Shown here: piece after piece, positions 36,100-46,440 of the stretch
How positions within the stretch are numbered: the first letter of the stretch is position 1
Layout: each line of letters begins with the position of its first letter
Source of the DNA: Neoechinorhynchus agilis
Taxonomy: Eukaryota > Acanthocephala
Assembly (NCBI GenBank): GCA_051530055.1
Contig: JBMGUZ010000006.1
Coordinates: 35,635 to 99,634, forward strand
DNA: 64,000 bases
Direction: 5' to 3'
Notes under the pieces: model-generated
What the model was told of the DNA's origin: nothing
Database searches by the model: none
Seen by the model: only the letters and a program-made list of their open reading frames with translations
Translations under genes and position numbers: made by a program

Positions 36100-38700
36100 A
36101 TTTTGGATAAAAATAAAATAGTCAGATCTTTATTCAATGCCATATTTGATTCCGCTGATAAGAACTTGATCTTTTTAACAAATCTAAACTTTGTCAATAT
36201 TGGTTGCCAAAATCGCGGTTCAAATTTTGTCAAATTGTACCAAATAAGGGTTTGAAGTTATATTTATCAGTATTCCAATATTTATACCTAAATTTTCAAT
36301 AAGAGTTTAGTTTTGTAAAACATATTTCGAATTTTTCCAATGTCTCAAAAATCGGGTATTCGGAGTCCTACACCTACATTTTTCCAAACGTTTCGGTCTG
36401 ATAGATAATAAGATATTTTTGGATTTATATCCAGACGAGCTTCTCGTAGTTTTCCTCTATTTTCAGTAAGCAACTTTTTAATATCTCCAAGGTTTTCAGA
36501 AATTTCGTTAAAAAAAAGGAAATATCAATTTCAGATCCATTTTTAAGCCTGAAGTTTTTGAATAAAAAAGGCATAGCTACCACAAAAAAGATTGGTGATA
36601 AAGATGAGCCTTGAGGGACTCCATGAACACGATAGAAAATTCTCTTATCCTTATCAAGCTCAAAAAAAGTCCCCCTTTGTCTCTAATAGGATCATAGTAT
36701 GGTAGATAAGTTTTTTAGGCACTTTGACAAATCTTAAAGCCTTATAGATAAAAAAGCGATCAATTTCATCGAACGCTTTCGTTATGTCTAATTGTAGCAA
36801 CACGTTGACATATCGTTGTCTTTCTCTAGATAAATCCATTAATTGTTCCATCAGACTGTGGACACCTCTCTCTGGAACAAAACCGTGCATGAAAGGCGGA
36901 ATTAAATGATTATCTTGAACGAAATCTAAGAGCTTCCATGCCATCGCTCTTTCAATTATGGAAATGAGGGGTTCTTGAATGGAAATGGGCCTCAGTTTCT
37001 TGGCCTGCGTGATCTTTTTGCAAATATTTTTGGGAATCAAAATACGTTTGACCTTATTAATCTCCATTATTTGATAAATTCTCAAATTAAAACATATTTT
37101 CGAAATCATCACAGACTTAACCTCTTCGCTTATTAGTTTAAATATTGTCGGTGGAGGCGAGAACGTATTATGAGCCCATGAGTGACCCACCGACCAGGCG
37201 TTTATAAAATCAGCACCGGTAGAAAAATAATCACTCTCCTCCAAGTTATCGTTAAAATTAATGAGTCTTAAATATGGCGCGGGTCTGATTTCACCCATGG
37301 GGTAGTTTAACATCGATTTAACTGCTTCAGGATAGGAAGGGCACCCTATCCATGAACTTGCTTTGGACTTACAGTCCACAAATTTCTTATTTAAAATTAT
37401 ATTCCACCATTTTTTAGAGAAAGCTGCACATTTCAATAGATTTTTCCTCTCTTTTTTAATATCCTTCCAATAGAAGAGAAGTATTTTTTTAAATACTTGG
37501 GCAATTGAGTGATGTTCGCTTTCTCTAACTTCAATTTCTAATTTAATAAGAAATCCCAAATTGCGATCTTGACGACGCCTAAAGCCTGCGTTTCTAGTTT
37601 GTTTTAAGATCAACTCTGAGCTAAGCAGCACAGCTGATTAAACCTCATCATCAATGAGTCATGATTAACAATTGCGGTAATTCGTTCCAATAAAAATTTA
37701 TTAAAAAACAAAATAGATTTTGTGTTAATTTTATACGCTTTTTCAGAGACTCGGCCAGTGCTTGTGAAGAACAAAGCATCATGACCCAGACGCCAGCTCA
37801 TTCTCATTTGGATTTCCTAGGTGAATAAAGCATTCAAACCTTTACTTACTATTGCTCCATCTATAAAAGAGTGAAATCCTCGCGACCAATTGTGGAACGA
37901 GGGTTCTTGAGAGATAATGGTGGTATAGTTAGATGAGAATAAGCTTCTAAAGGCATTCAAGTAATTATTATTGAAGTCACCAATCATGATATCAGGCTTC
38001 CAAACTTCTAAGAGCTCTTTCATGACCTCTAATGATTTTCTAATGTTACACTTTGGATTGCGGTAGAAATTCACCCAAATTATTTTAAGGCCCGCAATAA
38101 GCTTCCTTATTTAGAAAGGGATTCAGGGATGATATTATCTGAATAACGTGCTCATTCGTATGAATTTCACAGATCATTTTCGCTTGAATATCGTTTCTCA
38201 AAAATGATTGTAAACCACCGGAGTAGTTTTTGCTATTTGATGGGTAGATGGGCTTAGTTAAAGAACATTCATAAATAGGTAAGCTAAATGATGGAAGGGT
38301 CCCTGTTTCTTTTAAAACCCTCCAAACAAATCATTATTGTCCTTTAACATGGATTCTAATTTATCTAAGTTCCTGGATTTTCCAATATTACATGTAAAAA
38401 ACGAACACTATCTGTTTGCATATACCTTCTTGGTCGGTCCTGAATCGGGTTCGGTAGCTTCCAGACTGGGAATAGACAAAGCTCTTTTTAATGCCTCCTC
38501 AACCTTCAACGTCGCCCCCTCCCATTCTAACCTTTTCTAAGGTTTCAATTAAGCTTTTTAAGGAAGTTTTCAATTCCTTACTCTCATTTCCTATTCCTGT
38601 TATTTTTTGAACCTTCAACGCCTCTTTCAAGCTTTTATGGGGAACTCAAATCTGCTCTACGAGCATTTTTTGAGAAATATATGCCGGATCCTGTCTCCAT
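36100..38700 (-). mobile_element. APE-type LINE 3, left arm
   Basis: Minus strand, mirror of 38,790-41,480. Endonuclease (37,817-38,300 and 37,610-37,807) and RT (36,660-37,631) frames are identical in translation to the right arm. The 3' part (36,100-36,480) is diverged and shorter; a stretch including the bases for the YADD catalytic box (present at 41,010 in the right arm) is missing near 36,515, so this copy could not make an active RT. Confidence 0.85.
36660..37631 (-). CDS. LINE 3 reverse transcriptase N-terminal part, left arm
   Basis: 323 residues, identical to 39,904-40,875. RT fingers KKLRPISIQEPLISIIERAM, then HGFVPERGVHSLMEQLMD, then motif A LQLDITKAFDEIDR with the first catalytic aspartate. 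The frame ends at a T-run, where the rest of the RT continues in another frame. Confidence 0.85.
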   Translation of the reverse strand: MLLSSELILKQTRNAGFRRRQDRNLGFLIKLEIEVRESEHHSIAQVFKKILLFYWKDIKKERKNLLKCAAFSKKWWNIILNKKFVDCKSKASSWIGCPSYPEAVKSMLNYPMGEIRPAPYLRLINFNDNLEESDYFSTGADFINAWSVGHSWAHNTFSPPPTIFKLISEEVKSVMISKICFNLRIYQIMEINKVKRILIPKNICKKITQAKKLRPISIQEPLISIIERAMAWKLLDFVQDNHLIPPFMHGFVPERGVHSLMEQLMDLSRERQRYVNVLLQLDITKAFDEIDRFFIYKALRFVKVPKKLIYHTMILLETKGDFF

Positions 38701-38705
38701 TATCC

Positions 38706-38786
38706 CCATTGAACCATAAGGCATACGATATCACATGCGAGGAGGCAAAAAGTATTTGAATTTTTTCATTAACAGTGGCGAGAGTA
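38706..38786. other. Palindrome spacer
   Basis: About 81 bp that have no inverted partner, between CTCCATTATCC (ending 38,705) and GGATAATGGAG (starting 38,787). The first 150 bp of each arm beside it are imperfectly matched (indels adding to 43 bp); beyond that identity becomes complete. Confidence 0.85.
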
Positions 38787-38879
38787 GGATAATGGAGACA
38801 AGGGATCAGTAAAATATATTTCTCAAAATGCTCGGCAAGAGCCAGATTTGAAGTTCATCAAATTTTGATTTGCTAAAGA

Positions 38880-39040
38880 AAATGAGGGCTTGAAAGAGGC
38901 GTTGAAAGGTTTTCAAAATATTACAAAGGAGCTTGAAGCTATAGGAAATGAGAGTAAGGAATTGAAAACTTCCTTAAAAAGCTTAATTGAAACCTTAGAA
39001 AAGGTTAGAATGGGAGGGGGCGACGTTGAAGGTTGAGGAG
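38880..39040 (+). CDS. LINE 3 coiled-coil ORF1-like segment, right arm
   Basis: Plus-strand open stretch GLKEALKGFQNITKELEAIG followed by ESKELKTSLKSLIETLEKV: a leucine heptad pattern predicting a coiled coil, as in LINE ORF1 proteins. About 50 residues ending at a TGA. It lies immediately beside the palindrome apex. Confidence 0.5.
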
Positions 39041-39229
39041 GCATTAAAAAGAGCTTTGTCTATTCCCAGTCTGGAAGCTACCGAACCCGATTCAGGACCG
39101 ACCAAGAAGGTATATGCAAACAGATAGTGTTCGTTTTTTACATGTAATATTGGAAAATCCAGGAACTTAGATAAATTAGAATCCATGTTAAAGGACAATA
39201 ATGATTTGTTTGGAGGGTTTTAAAAGAAA

Positions 39230-39860
39230 CAGGGACCCTTCCATCATTTAGCTTACCTATTTATGAATGTTCTTTAACTAAGCCCATCTACCCATCAAAT
39301 AGCAAAAACTACTCCGGTGGTTTACAATCATTTTTGAGAAACGATATTCAAGCGAAAATGATCTGTGAAATTCATACGAATGAGCACGTTATTCAGATAA
39401 TATCATCCCTGAATCCCTTTCTAAATAAGGAAGCTTATTGCGGGCCTTAAAATAATTTGGGTGAATTTCTACCGCAATCCAAAGTGTAACATTAGAAAAT
39501 CATTAGAGGTCATGAAAGAGCTCTTAGAAGTTTGGAAGCCTGATATCATGATTGGTGACTTCAATAATAATTACTTGAATGCCTTTAGAAGCTTATTCTC
39601 ATCTAACTATACCACCATTATCTCTCAAGAACCCTCGTTCCACAATTGGTCGCGAGGATTTCACTCTTTTATAGATGGAGCAATAGTAAGTAAAGGTTTG
39701 AATGCTTTATTCACCTAGGAAATCCAAATGAGAATGAGCTGGCGTCTGGGTCATGATGCTTTGTTCTTCACAAGCACTGGCCGAGTCTCTGAAAAAGCGT
39801 ATAAAATTAACACAAAATCTATTTTGTTTTTTAATAAATTTTTATTGGAACGAATTACCG
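39230..39860 (+). CDS. LINE 3 APE-like endonuclease, right arm
   Basis: Pieces in order over three frames (including 39,461-39,718 and 39,728-39,925): YSGGLQSFLRNDIQAKMI, WVNFYRNPK, PDIMIGDFNN (the GDFN metal-site motif), HSFIDGAIVSK (S-x-x-D box) and GHDALFF (the histidine box). Together they form an apurinic/apyrimidinic-type LINE endonuclease. Two frame changes and one stop interrupt it, identical in the left arm. The enzyme would nick target DNA for priming. Confidence 0.75.
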
Positions 39861-39903
39861 CAATTGTTAATCATGACTCATTGATGATGAGGTTTAATCA
39901 GCT

Positions 39904-40875
39904 GTGCTGCTTAGCTCAGAGTTGATCTTAAAACAAACTAGAAACGCAGGCTTTAGGCGTCGTCAAGATCGCAATTTGGGATTTCTTATTAAATTAGAAA
40001 TTGAAGTTAGAGAAAGCGAACATCACTCAATTGCCCAAGTATTTAAAAAAATACTTCTCTTCTATTGGAAGGATATTAAAAAAGAGAGGAAAAATCTATT
40101 GAAATGTGCAGCTTTCTCTAAAAAATGGTGGAATATAATTTTAAATAAGAAATTTGTGGACTGTAAGTCCAAAGCAAGTTCATGGATAGGGTGCCCTTCC
40201 TATCCTGAAGCAGTTAAATCGATGTTAAACTACCCCATGGGTGAAATCAGACCCGCGCCATATTTAAGACTCATTAATTTTAACGATAACTTGGAGGAGA
40301 GTGATTATTTTTCTACCGGTGCTGATTTTATAAACGCCTGGTCGGTGGGTCACTCATGGGCTCATAATACGTTCTCGCCTCCACCGACAATATTTAAACT
40401 AATAAGCGAAGAGGTTAAGTCTGTGATGATTTCGAAAATATGTTTTAATTTGAGAATTTATCAAATAATGGAGATTAATAAGGTCAAACGTATTTTGATT
40501 CCCAAAAATATTTGCAAAAAGATCACGCAGGCCAAGAAACTGAGGCCCATTTCCATTCAAGAACCCCTCATTTCCATAATTGAAAGAGCGATGGCATGGA
40601 AGCTCTTAGATTTCGTTCAAGATAATCATTTAATTCCGCCTTTCATGCACGGTTTTGTTCCAGAGAGAGGTGTCCACAGTCTGATGGAACAATTAATGGA
40701 TTTATCTAGAGAAAGACAACGATATGTCAACGTGTTGCTACAATTAGACATAACGAAAGCGTTCGATGAAATTGATCGCTTTTTTATCTATAAGGCTTTA
40801 AGATTTGTCAAAGTGCCTAAAAAACTTATCTACCATACTATGATCCTATTAGAGACAAAGGGGGACTTTTTTTGA
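39904..40875 (+). CDS. LINE 3 reverse transcriptase N-terminal part, right arm
   Basis: 323 residues identical to the left arm. RT fingers and motif A (LQLDITKAFDEIDR) as described there. After the T-run at 40,866 the frame changes and the palm continues: VHGVPQGSSLSPIFFVVAMP (motif B) and VYADDISFFYQ (motif C, 41,010-41,040). Both catalytic aspartates are present, so this arm keeps all RT motifs although split over frames. Confidence 0.85.
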   Translation: MLLSSELILKQTRNAGFRRRQDRNLGFLIKLEIEVRESEHHSIAQVFKKILLFYWKDIKKERKNLLKCAAFSKKWWNIILNKKFVDCKSKASSWIGCPSYPEAVKSMLNYPMGEIRPAPYLRLINFNDNLEESDYFSTGADFINAWSVGHSWAHNTFSPPPTIFKLISEEVKSVMISKICFNLRIYQIMEINKVKRILIPKNICKKITQAKKLRPISIQEPLISIIERAMAWKLLDFVQDNHLIPPFMHGFVPERGVHSLMEQLMDLSRERQRYVNVLLQLDITKAFDEIDRFFIYKALRFVKVPKKLIYHTMILLETKGDFF

Positions 40876-41085
40876 GCTTGATAAGGATAAGAGAATTTTC
40901 TATCGTGTTCATGGAGTCCCTCAAGGCTCATCTTTATCACCAATCTTTTTTGTGGTAGCTATGCCTTTTTTATTCAAAAACTTCAGGCTTAAAAATGGAT
41001 CTGAAATTTTAGTTTACGCGGATGATATTTCCTTTTTTTATCAGAGAGGTTTCTGAGAAATATCCCAGAGGCAATTAAAAGTTGC

Positions 41086-41421
41086 TTGCAGAAAATAGGA
41101 AAACTACTGGGGAAAGCTCATCTGGATATAAATCTCCAAAAATGTCTTATTATCCCTAACAACCAGACCAGAGCAACTAATCTTGGAACTTCAACACTTT
41201 TATCTAATTTTAGAGAGTTGCCGAAAGTTTCGAAAAATAGCAAGTTATTAGTATTCCAGGTCCCGTTATTTGGATACCCCAGGTACGAGTTGTTAAGGAT
41301 TCGAAATATGTTTTATAAAGCTAAACTCATATTGAAAAGGGGGAAGCGTTTAGGTATAAATGATAAAATGGTGATAAATATAACTAAAACCCTTATTTTT
41401 GGTACAATTTGTTTTTTATAA
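41086..41421 (+). CDS. LINE 3 RT thumb/C-terminal part, right arm
   Basis: 111 residues: KIGKLLGKAHLDINLQKCLI is the strand after the YADD box, followed by basic sequence (ILKRGKRLG). The left-arm counterpart (36,120-36,450) is recognisable but about a fifth of its bases differ and it has no open frame. Confidence 0.7.
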   Translation: MQKIGKLLGKAHLDINLQKCLIIPNNQTRATNLGTSTLLSNFRELPKVSKNSKLLVFQVPLFGYPRYELLRIRNMFYKAKLILKRGKRLGINDKMVINITKTLIFGTICFL

Positions 41422-41499
41422 GAGGCAGACCACCAGAACAACGACTAATGATGTTTTTTTAAATCTTCCCGGTTGTTAAAAAGATCAAGTTCTTATCAG

Positions 41500-42214
41500 T
41501 GGAATCAAATAAGGCATTGAATAAAGATCTGGCGATTTTCCTTTTATCCAAAATATAATATTATAGCAGCTGTAAATACAAATTCGCAAAACTTGTTTTT
41601 AATTCACACAATCAAATGTGCCTGCAACTAATGAAAGCAAAGTTTTATTCAACTAATTTTAAAGAAATTATAATCCGAGAATTTCTTAAGAAAAACCTTG
41701 ATCATTTTTTAGAATCATTTGTATTCCCCTTCACAAACGGTGAGTTACCTTAACTGATCTTAGGACCATTTATAGGAAATGGAAGTATTCGAAACCAAAA
41801 ACGGCTAAATGCGCTTATTCTTTGTTTTGATAATTGCGCAGAGACACAAAACTGTGCGCAATAACGACTAAATCTCAAGCAATTGTACAAAAGGATTGTA
41901 ATGGAGGTTCTTAGAAAATGAATGACTGTAACCAGTATGAGTTAATAAATAAATAAAAAATGAACGCAGTTTGCTGCTTGTTTTAAGTCGAGATTTTCTT
42001 ACAGAACTGAGCCTTCGAATTGTCAGAATTTTATGGCGGTTGCATTGATTGTTGGCGATTATGTGGTCGTCGGTCCTTGAATTTCCGAATATGCAATACG
42101 CTTTTCAAATTGAGTATTTCATTTTTGCGTGGGTAACAGCGTCAGCCTATTCATTAAACGATCTCCCTCTTGTAATTCATTATAAGATCATCGATAGAAA
42201 GTCCTTCGGGATAA
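41500..42214. other. No recognised gene, right arm
   Basis: About 700 bp mirroring 35,450-36,190. One short frame (42,049-42,240) of unknown meaning. Confidence 0.35.
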
Positions 42215-42385
42215 TAAAATTACACTTTCGGTGGGAATAATCCCGGTCATTACATATTTTATTTATCCGAAATATTTCGCGAGGTATCCTCGCCTCTTCA
42301 GTCATCTAAAAATACCTCGCGGAATATTTCGAATAAATAAAATATGTAATGACCGGGATTATTCTCACCGAAAGTGTAATTATAA
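42215..42385 (-). repeat. Hairpin with family iii motif, right arm
   Basis: Mirror of 35,281-35,445. Motif at 42,275-42,301 with a perfect 6-bp stem. Confidence 0.7.
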
Positions 42386-42820
42386 GATCATTTCGGGATT
42401 TCTGTTACACCCTCAGTCGCTGATGATGGTTGAATGGAATTTTATCCCTTTTCAAACTAATTTTCAATCCCGACTAATCTCCCAATTAGCCTCCTTCTAC
42501 TTCCCATGCTTTTTCTTTTGGTTCTTGTACTGTGGAAGGAACGTTTTGGTCAGCAATATCTAAATTCGGCTTCGTAAAGTTCATATACCACAAACGAAAG
42601 AGCTCTAAAGAAATATTTTGAATTCAGGAGTAAATTTCGTCGACCTTAATGATCCTTCATCAAAGTCTTTGAAAGGAGTAATCAGGTCTACTGACTTGAT
42701 CGATATTATTTCATCGCATTACCCCACCTTCTCCTCGAATAATTCGACGACTTATTTTGATCTGTGCCTCAGGCCGAGAGCGTGATGGCTCACGCTTTTG
42801 GCATAAACCCAATCAGTGGT

Positions 42821-43600
42821 TTATCTTCGCACGGAAGATGATTTGATTATGTGGAACTTCGAGCACCACCAACTTTTAGGTAAAAGACGACCATCTCCAC
42901 CAGCTACAACCTTTTTCCCTTTCTCTTTGATGAGAAAAATACGCTTCGAGAGGTTCATAATAGCCCATTCGACAGGAGACGCACTGACCATAGCTTTAGC
43001 GATATCGGCGATGTTGACCTTGTCGAGTACATTCGTGGCTTTCAAACATATTGATGAGCCGTTATCGAAAATCTTATCCCTTGATCTCCACAATTGAACA
43101 ATATCAGAGGCTTAAAGATCATGGCGTCTTGGCTTGACAGGCAAGGAAACTGCATATAATGCTGGTAAGCATTCTCCAGAATGAAAGTCACAAAGAGTTT
43201 TGACCACGTTGTTGAGGCCCGAGGTTTTAATCCACGATGTAGCTGCTTGCTGCGAAGGAACGAATTTTTTCTTAGAGGCAACGCGATACCATTGAGAAGA
43301 GTTGGGAGGAGTGATTTGATTCTACCTCTATCCTTGTTCAGTTGGAAACGAGCTCTACAAGGCCAGTGTAATGCTGACCAGAATTTAATTCCTCCCGTAA
43401 AGGGAAAGAGCACGCGGGGTTTCATCGAAGCAATTAATTTGCCTAACTATAGTTAGGAGTCTACACCCGGTAAATGAGTATTTATTAAAGACGTTTCGAA
43501 GCTCGTCGGGTTCATCATCAGTTTGTTAGTAATAGACGGCTAATCACATTCCCCGGTACCTCACATATCGACATTTTTAAGCTTAGGATGTTCGCCGAGA
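42821..43600 (-). repeat. Repeat family iv, right arm (well preserved)
   Basis: Contains the 90-residue frame 42,821-43,093, the 127-residue fused frame 43,042-43,425 (starting MKPRVLFPFTGGIKFW), the 16-bp palindrome and the hairpin 43,490-43,521. Same orientation as 1-480. Confidence 0.65.
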
Positions 43601-43689
43601 ACTCTTCGAGCCCACTCCGAGGAATCAGTTTCCCACGTAGTAAAGACTTTAAGAAGAATAACAGCTTACATCCGAACTTCTCCTCGAAT

Positions 43690-44000
43690 GGCAATACTTT
43701 AAAGTGATTTTATGATCTTTTTGCAATGCAAATTCTCTCTTTTAAGAATCGCTTCTATGGAACCTCATCATTTTTCTCTTCTACTCTTATCATTTGCAAC
43801 TTCGTGTACACGCTTACCAACGCTCTCATTAATTCAAATTTAGAACATAGGAGGATTGGCTACCACAAATAAAGAAATGGTGCGATATAAAAATCAAGTG
43901 CTCCCAAATATTTGTATGATTGTATAAGTGATAATGAGCCAAGGCCTTGTTCGAATATGAAACATTTTTAATTTCACGAACAGTTACAAAACTCGTCAGG
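43690..44000 (-). repeat. Orphan ORF A 3' flank, right arm
   Basis: Matches 17,735-18,015 and 28,645-28,990 (reverse complement), without ORF A. It joins the LINE 2 tail at about 43,995. Confidence 0.7.
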
Positions 44001-44333
44001 ACGTTTCCCGTCTGGGCGGCAGAGATTATTTGGCTCCAGGATGCAGGGCACATGAATCGATCTCAGCGCTCGACTTATGATGGCATTGATTTCAGCATGG
44101 CGGGGAAAACGTCCTGGGGACCGCTTACATGGGAGTCCCTTGCTGTCCACTGTGACACCACATCGACATTTATGAGCGACGCAAATGTCCATTCCGAATC
44201 TGAGACAGTAAGCAATACGGAAGGTCTCATCATCCAGTAAAGTGCCCAAATTTGAGGATGGTAGAGCATCAAGCCAGGCTCCAGATTCTTTGGTCGAACA
44301 AGCAGCGAGAGGGATCCTAGCCACTTCATCCAT
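43974..44333 (-). CDS. LINE 2 zinc-knuckle and nuclease-like tail, right arm
   Basis: 119 residues. KCRCGVTVDSKGLPCKRSPG is the knuckle, followed by RFPRHAEINAIISRAL, CILEPNNLCRPDGKRPDEF: the block that in a widespread invertebrate LINE family leads into a KRPDG...WD nuclease-like site. The frame is lost just after KRPDE where the ORF A flank starts. Homologous to the LINE 1 tails but a distinct family. Confidence 0.75.
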   Translation of the reverse strand: MDEVARIPLAACSTKESGAWLDALPSSNLGTLLDDETFRIAYCLRFGMDICVAHKCRCGVTVDSKGLPCKRSPGRFPRHAEINAIISRALRSIHVPCILEPNNLCRPDGKRPDEFCNCS

Positions 44334-44403
44334 CTGGTCTTGTAATTGAGATTGAACCCGATGAACGAGTGGAGAATCTTACGCTTGCGGTTCGTTGCTT
44401 TCT

Positions 44404-45000
44404 CTAGGTATCTGTGTTTGCCAGCTTAATGTTGTCCAATTTCACAAAGGCTCCATCGAAATGCTCCGCGTTGACCTCAGGAAAAATATTAGTTGAGTAC
44501 TTAAGACTAGCACAAATGGAGGCAAGGAAAGCCGGTAAAGTGACATCTTTAGTCTGTAGTAGTCCGGAACCCCCACTTAATGTCGGTAATGTAGCTTGTC
44601 TCCATGATGTATCGTCAAAGGCGATGTTTAGCATTTTCTCCAGCTCATCGCGCAATAGGCAGTCCAATTTATCGAGGTCGTCCGTGTTGTCGAAGGCAGG
44701 AACAGTCCTTAGTTTGTGCAGGAGCTTAGGCATGAAGAGGCAGTTCTTTATCAAGAAGATTGCTTCATGGCTCTTCAAATCCGATGTTCTCTTGCATATC
44801 AGCTTTAGCTCTGAAGCGGTCATTTCAATATCCTTTGGCAGATTCTCCTTCATCACGCAAGATCCCAATAGACGAAGCTTACTAAGATTAATGGTTTCTA
44901 TTCCTAGTGCAACCGATGAAAACTCATCCAATATAATTGACTCGTTTTTTCCATTCATGTTTAGCAGCAGAATTTGGCACTTTGTGAAATTGAGTTGCAA
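44404..45000 (-). CDS. LINE 2 RT C-terminal half, right arm
   Basis: 198 residues: LQLNFTKCQILLLNMNGK (post-YADD strand), LRLLGSCVMKENLP, HEAIFLIKNCLFMPKLLHKL, then FDDTSWRQATLPTLSGGSGL. This is the same architecture as LINE 1 (HEALFLIKNALF..., LSDEAW.QSSLPVSSGGMGI). The catalytic box itself lies upstream of the repeat edge at about 45,090 and is absent. Left-arm copy at 32,940 onward. Confidence 0.8.
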   Translation of the reverse strand: MQLNFTKCQILLLNMNGKNESIILDEFSSVALGIETINLSKLRLLGSCVMKENLPKDIEMTASELKLICKRTSDLKSHEAIFLIKNCLFMPKLLHKLRTVPAFDNTDDLDKLDCLLRDELEKMLNIAFDDTSWRQATLPTLSGGSGLLQTKDVTLPAFLASICASLKYSTNIFPEVNAEHFDGAFVKLDNIKLANTDT

Positions 45001-45109
45001 CCCCAGTTCTTTGGTTTTTTCTACGAGTATTTTAAAATCGTCCAGAACTATTGCTGCCGCGTTTGTCGCTATCGGACTTTACATCGTTGTCGAAAACTAA
45101 CTGTTAGTG

Positions 45110-45840
45110 AACTTTTCAAACTTTCAGCGCTTGCTTTCTTCTCAAAAATATGAATTTTGGACGCATTATCCATTTTTTATTTTTTAAAAACCTATTGTTA
45201 GTCGTCGTATGCGCTTTTGAAGAACTTCGGAATCGTTTTTAGATTCTAATAACCAAGAAATAAGCGTTTACGTTTTGGTTTTTAATTTTTTTGTCAGTTC
45301 AAACCTTAAAATAATTATGTTCTTTACGTAACATTCAGGCGCATTGCATTTGGCTAATTTCAAAGCGAGAATCGATGTTTTATTCTTTGAATGCCGAATA
45401 AGTTTAAATCATAAATACGGACCGCTATGGCAAATTCGACGTTTCGGATTTTATGGACTTTTTCTTCCCATTTACACCAGCAAATAAAATAGAACAACAG
45501 TGCAATATTCTTCGTCCGTTTAACGATCCAAAATTAATGGTGAAATCTTTTGAACTGGATAAATAATTTATTGCTTCCGGTTTTTTATCGTTATGTTTGT
45601 TTATGGTGGAAATTGTGAAGGAGTTTTATTGCCTAAATTTTTGTGTCTACACGACGAAAGCTGAATCATTAAGCTCCATGGTGAAGAAACGAGATGAATA
45701 TGAAAGCTAACAGAATTACCCTCACCGAATGTTTGCCAACCAAACAAATTTGAAAGAAGAACTAAAGAACGCAAATAAGCTCTAAGGAGAGGCACCAATG
45801 CCAGTTCCGCGATACTGAACCATTTTGAGCAACAAGGCAA
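45110..45840. other. No recognised gene, right arm
   Basis: Mirror of 32,100-32,830; AT-rich, no motif seen. Confidence 0.4.
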
Positions 45841-45850
45841 GGTTCCAAGG

Positions 45851-46440
45851 CTATTGGCGTCTTAGAAGCTTCAGTCGTAATTTCCGTTTTCTCGATATTT
45901 CTGTAAGCTCTAGCGTAGTCGTTTTAATTGACTCGATATCCAAACTTAAATTCGTCGTTCGGTGGTCGTCAAATATAACCTTTGGTTTCACATCGGCGCC
46001 TTTGAGTATCGATTTATGCTCTATTCCTTCAGTCTTCAGCTGAGCAGGAATCCCAGTAATGCTCACCCCTTTGACTATATTCTTTGTGTTTTTCTGAGAC
46101 GGTACCTCTGCTTTGCTCGCCTGAGATGGCAATGTTTGTGCTTCATATCCCTTGTAACTTTTATTCCACCTTGATTGATAATTTTGATTGCACCAGTTAT
46201 TTCCACATGGATTTGGGCCGAAATCGTACGACGGAGAATTTATCAATGCTGCACTTGGAGACGCCGAACTCTACTTTTTTTGCCAAAGATTTAGAATCGC
46301 CAGTTGAGCTTTTCATCTCGATTGCTTCGGTTCCTAGCGAAAATCCTACTTTAATTCGCGATTCCATTCCAGGTACTGATTCACCATACGAAGCGATCGG
46401 AGGATCCTTCTCGAGGAGAAATGTAGCTAAAATCTTTTAA
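45851..46440 (-). CDS. Unrecognised ORF, right arm
   Basis: Frame 45,851-46,246 (131 residues): DFGPNPCGNNWCNQNYQSRW, then the same SYKGYEAQTLPSQASK...RKRKLRLKLLRRQ tail as in the left arm. Upstream a second frame continues to 46,440 (YGESVPGMESRIKVGF..., KVEFGVSKCS). It is probably one protein broken once. Low-complexity, disordered and basic at the end. Function unknown. Confidence 0.3.

Larger units (their letters stand above)
29158..38705 (+). repeat. Giant palindrome, left arm (about 9.5 kb)
   Basis: Reverse complement of 38,787-48,835. Paired coordinates sum to 77,993 at the outer end, 77,940 near 32 kb, 77,656 near 34.7 kb, 77,535 from 36.7 to 38.5 kb and 77,492 at the apex, so the right arm is about 500 bp longer through small indels. 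Blocks such as 36,660-38,540 are identical in translation; others (31.6-31.8, 33.2-34.5, 36.1-36.5 kb) are deletion-rich on this side only. Confidence 0.95.

Noticed and set aside
38706-38786. Sequencing-adapter remnant at the palindrome apex
   Set aside because: The spacer shows no recognisable hairpin adapter sequence; a foldback artefact is still possible but is not supported by the spacer itself.
44414-45100. 228-residue plus-strand ORF
   Set aside because: Antisense of the LINE 2 RT, which has clear RT motifs on the minus strand.
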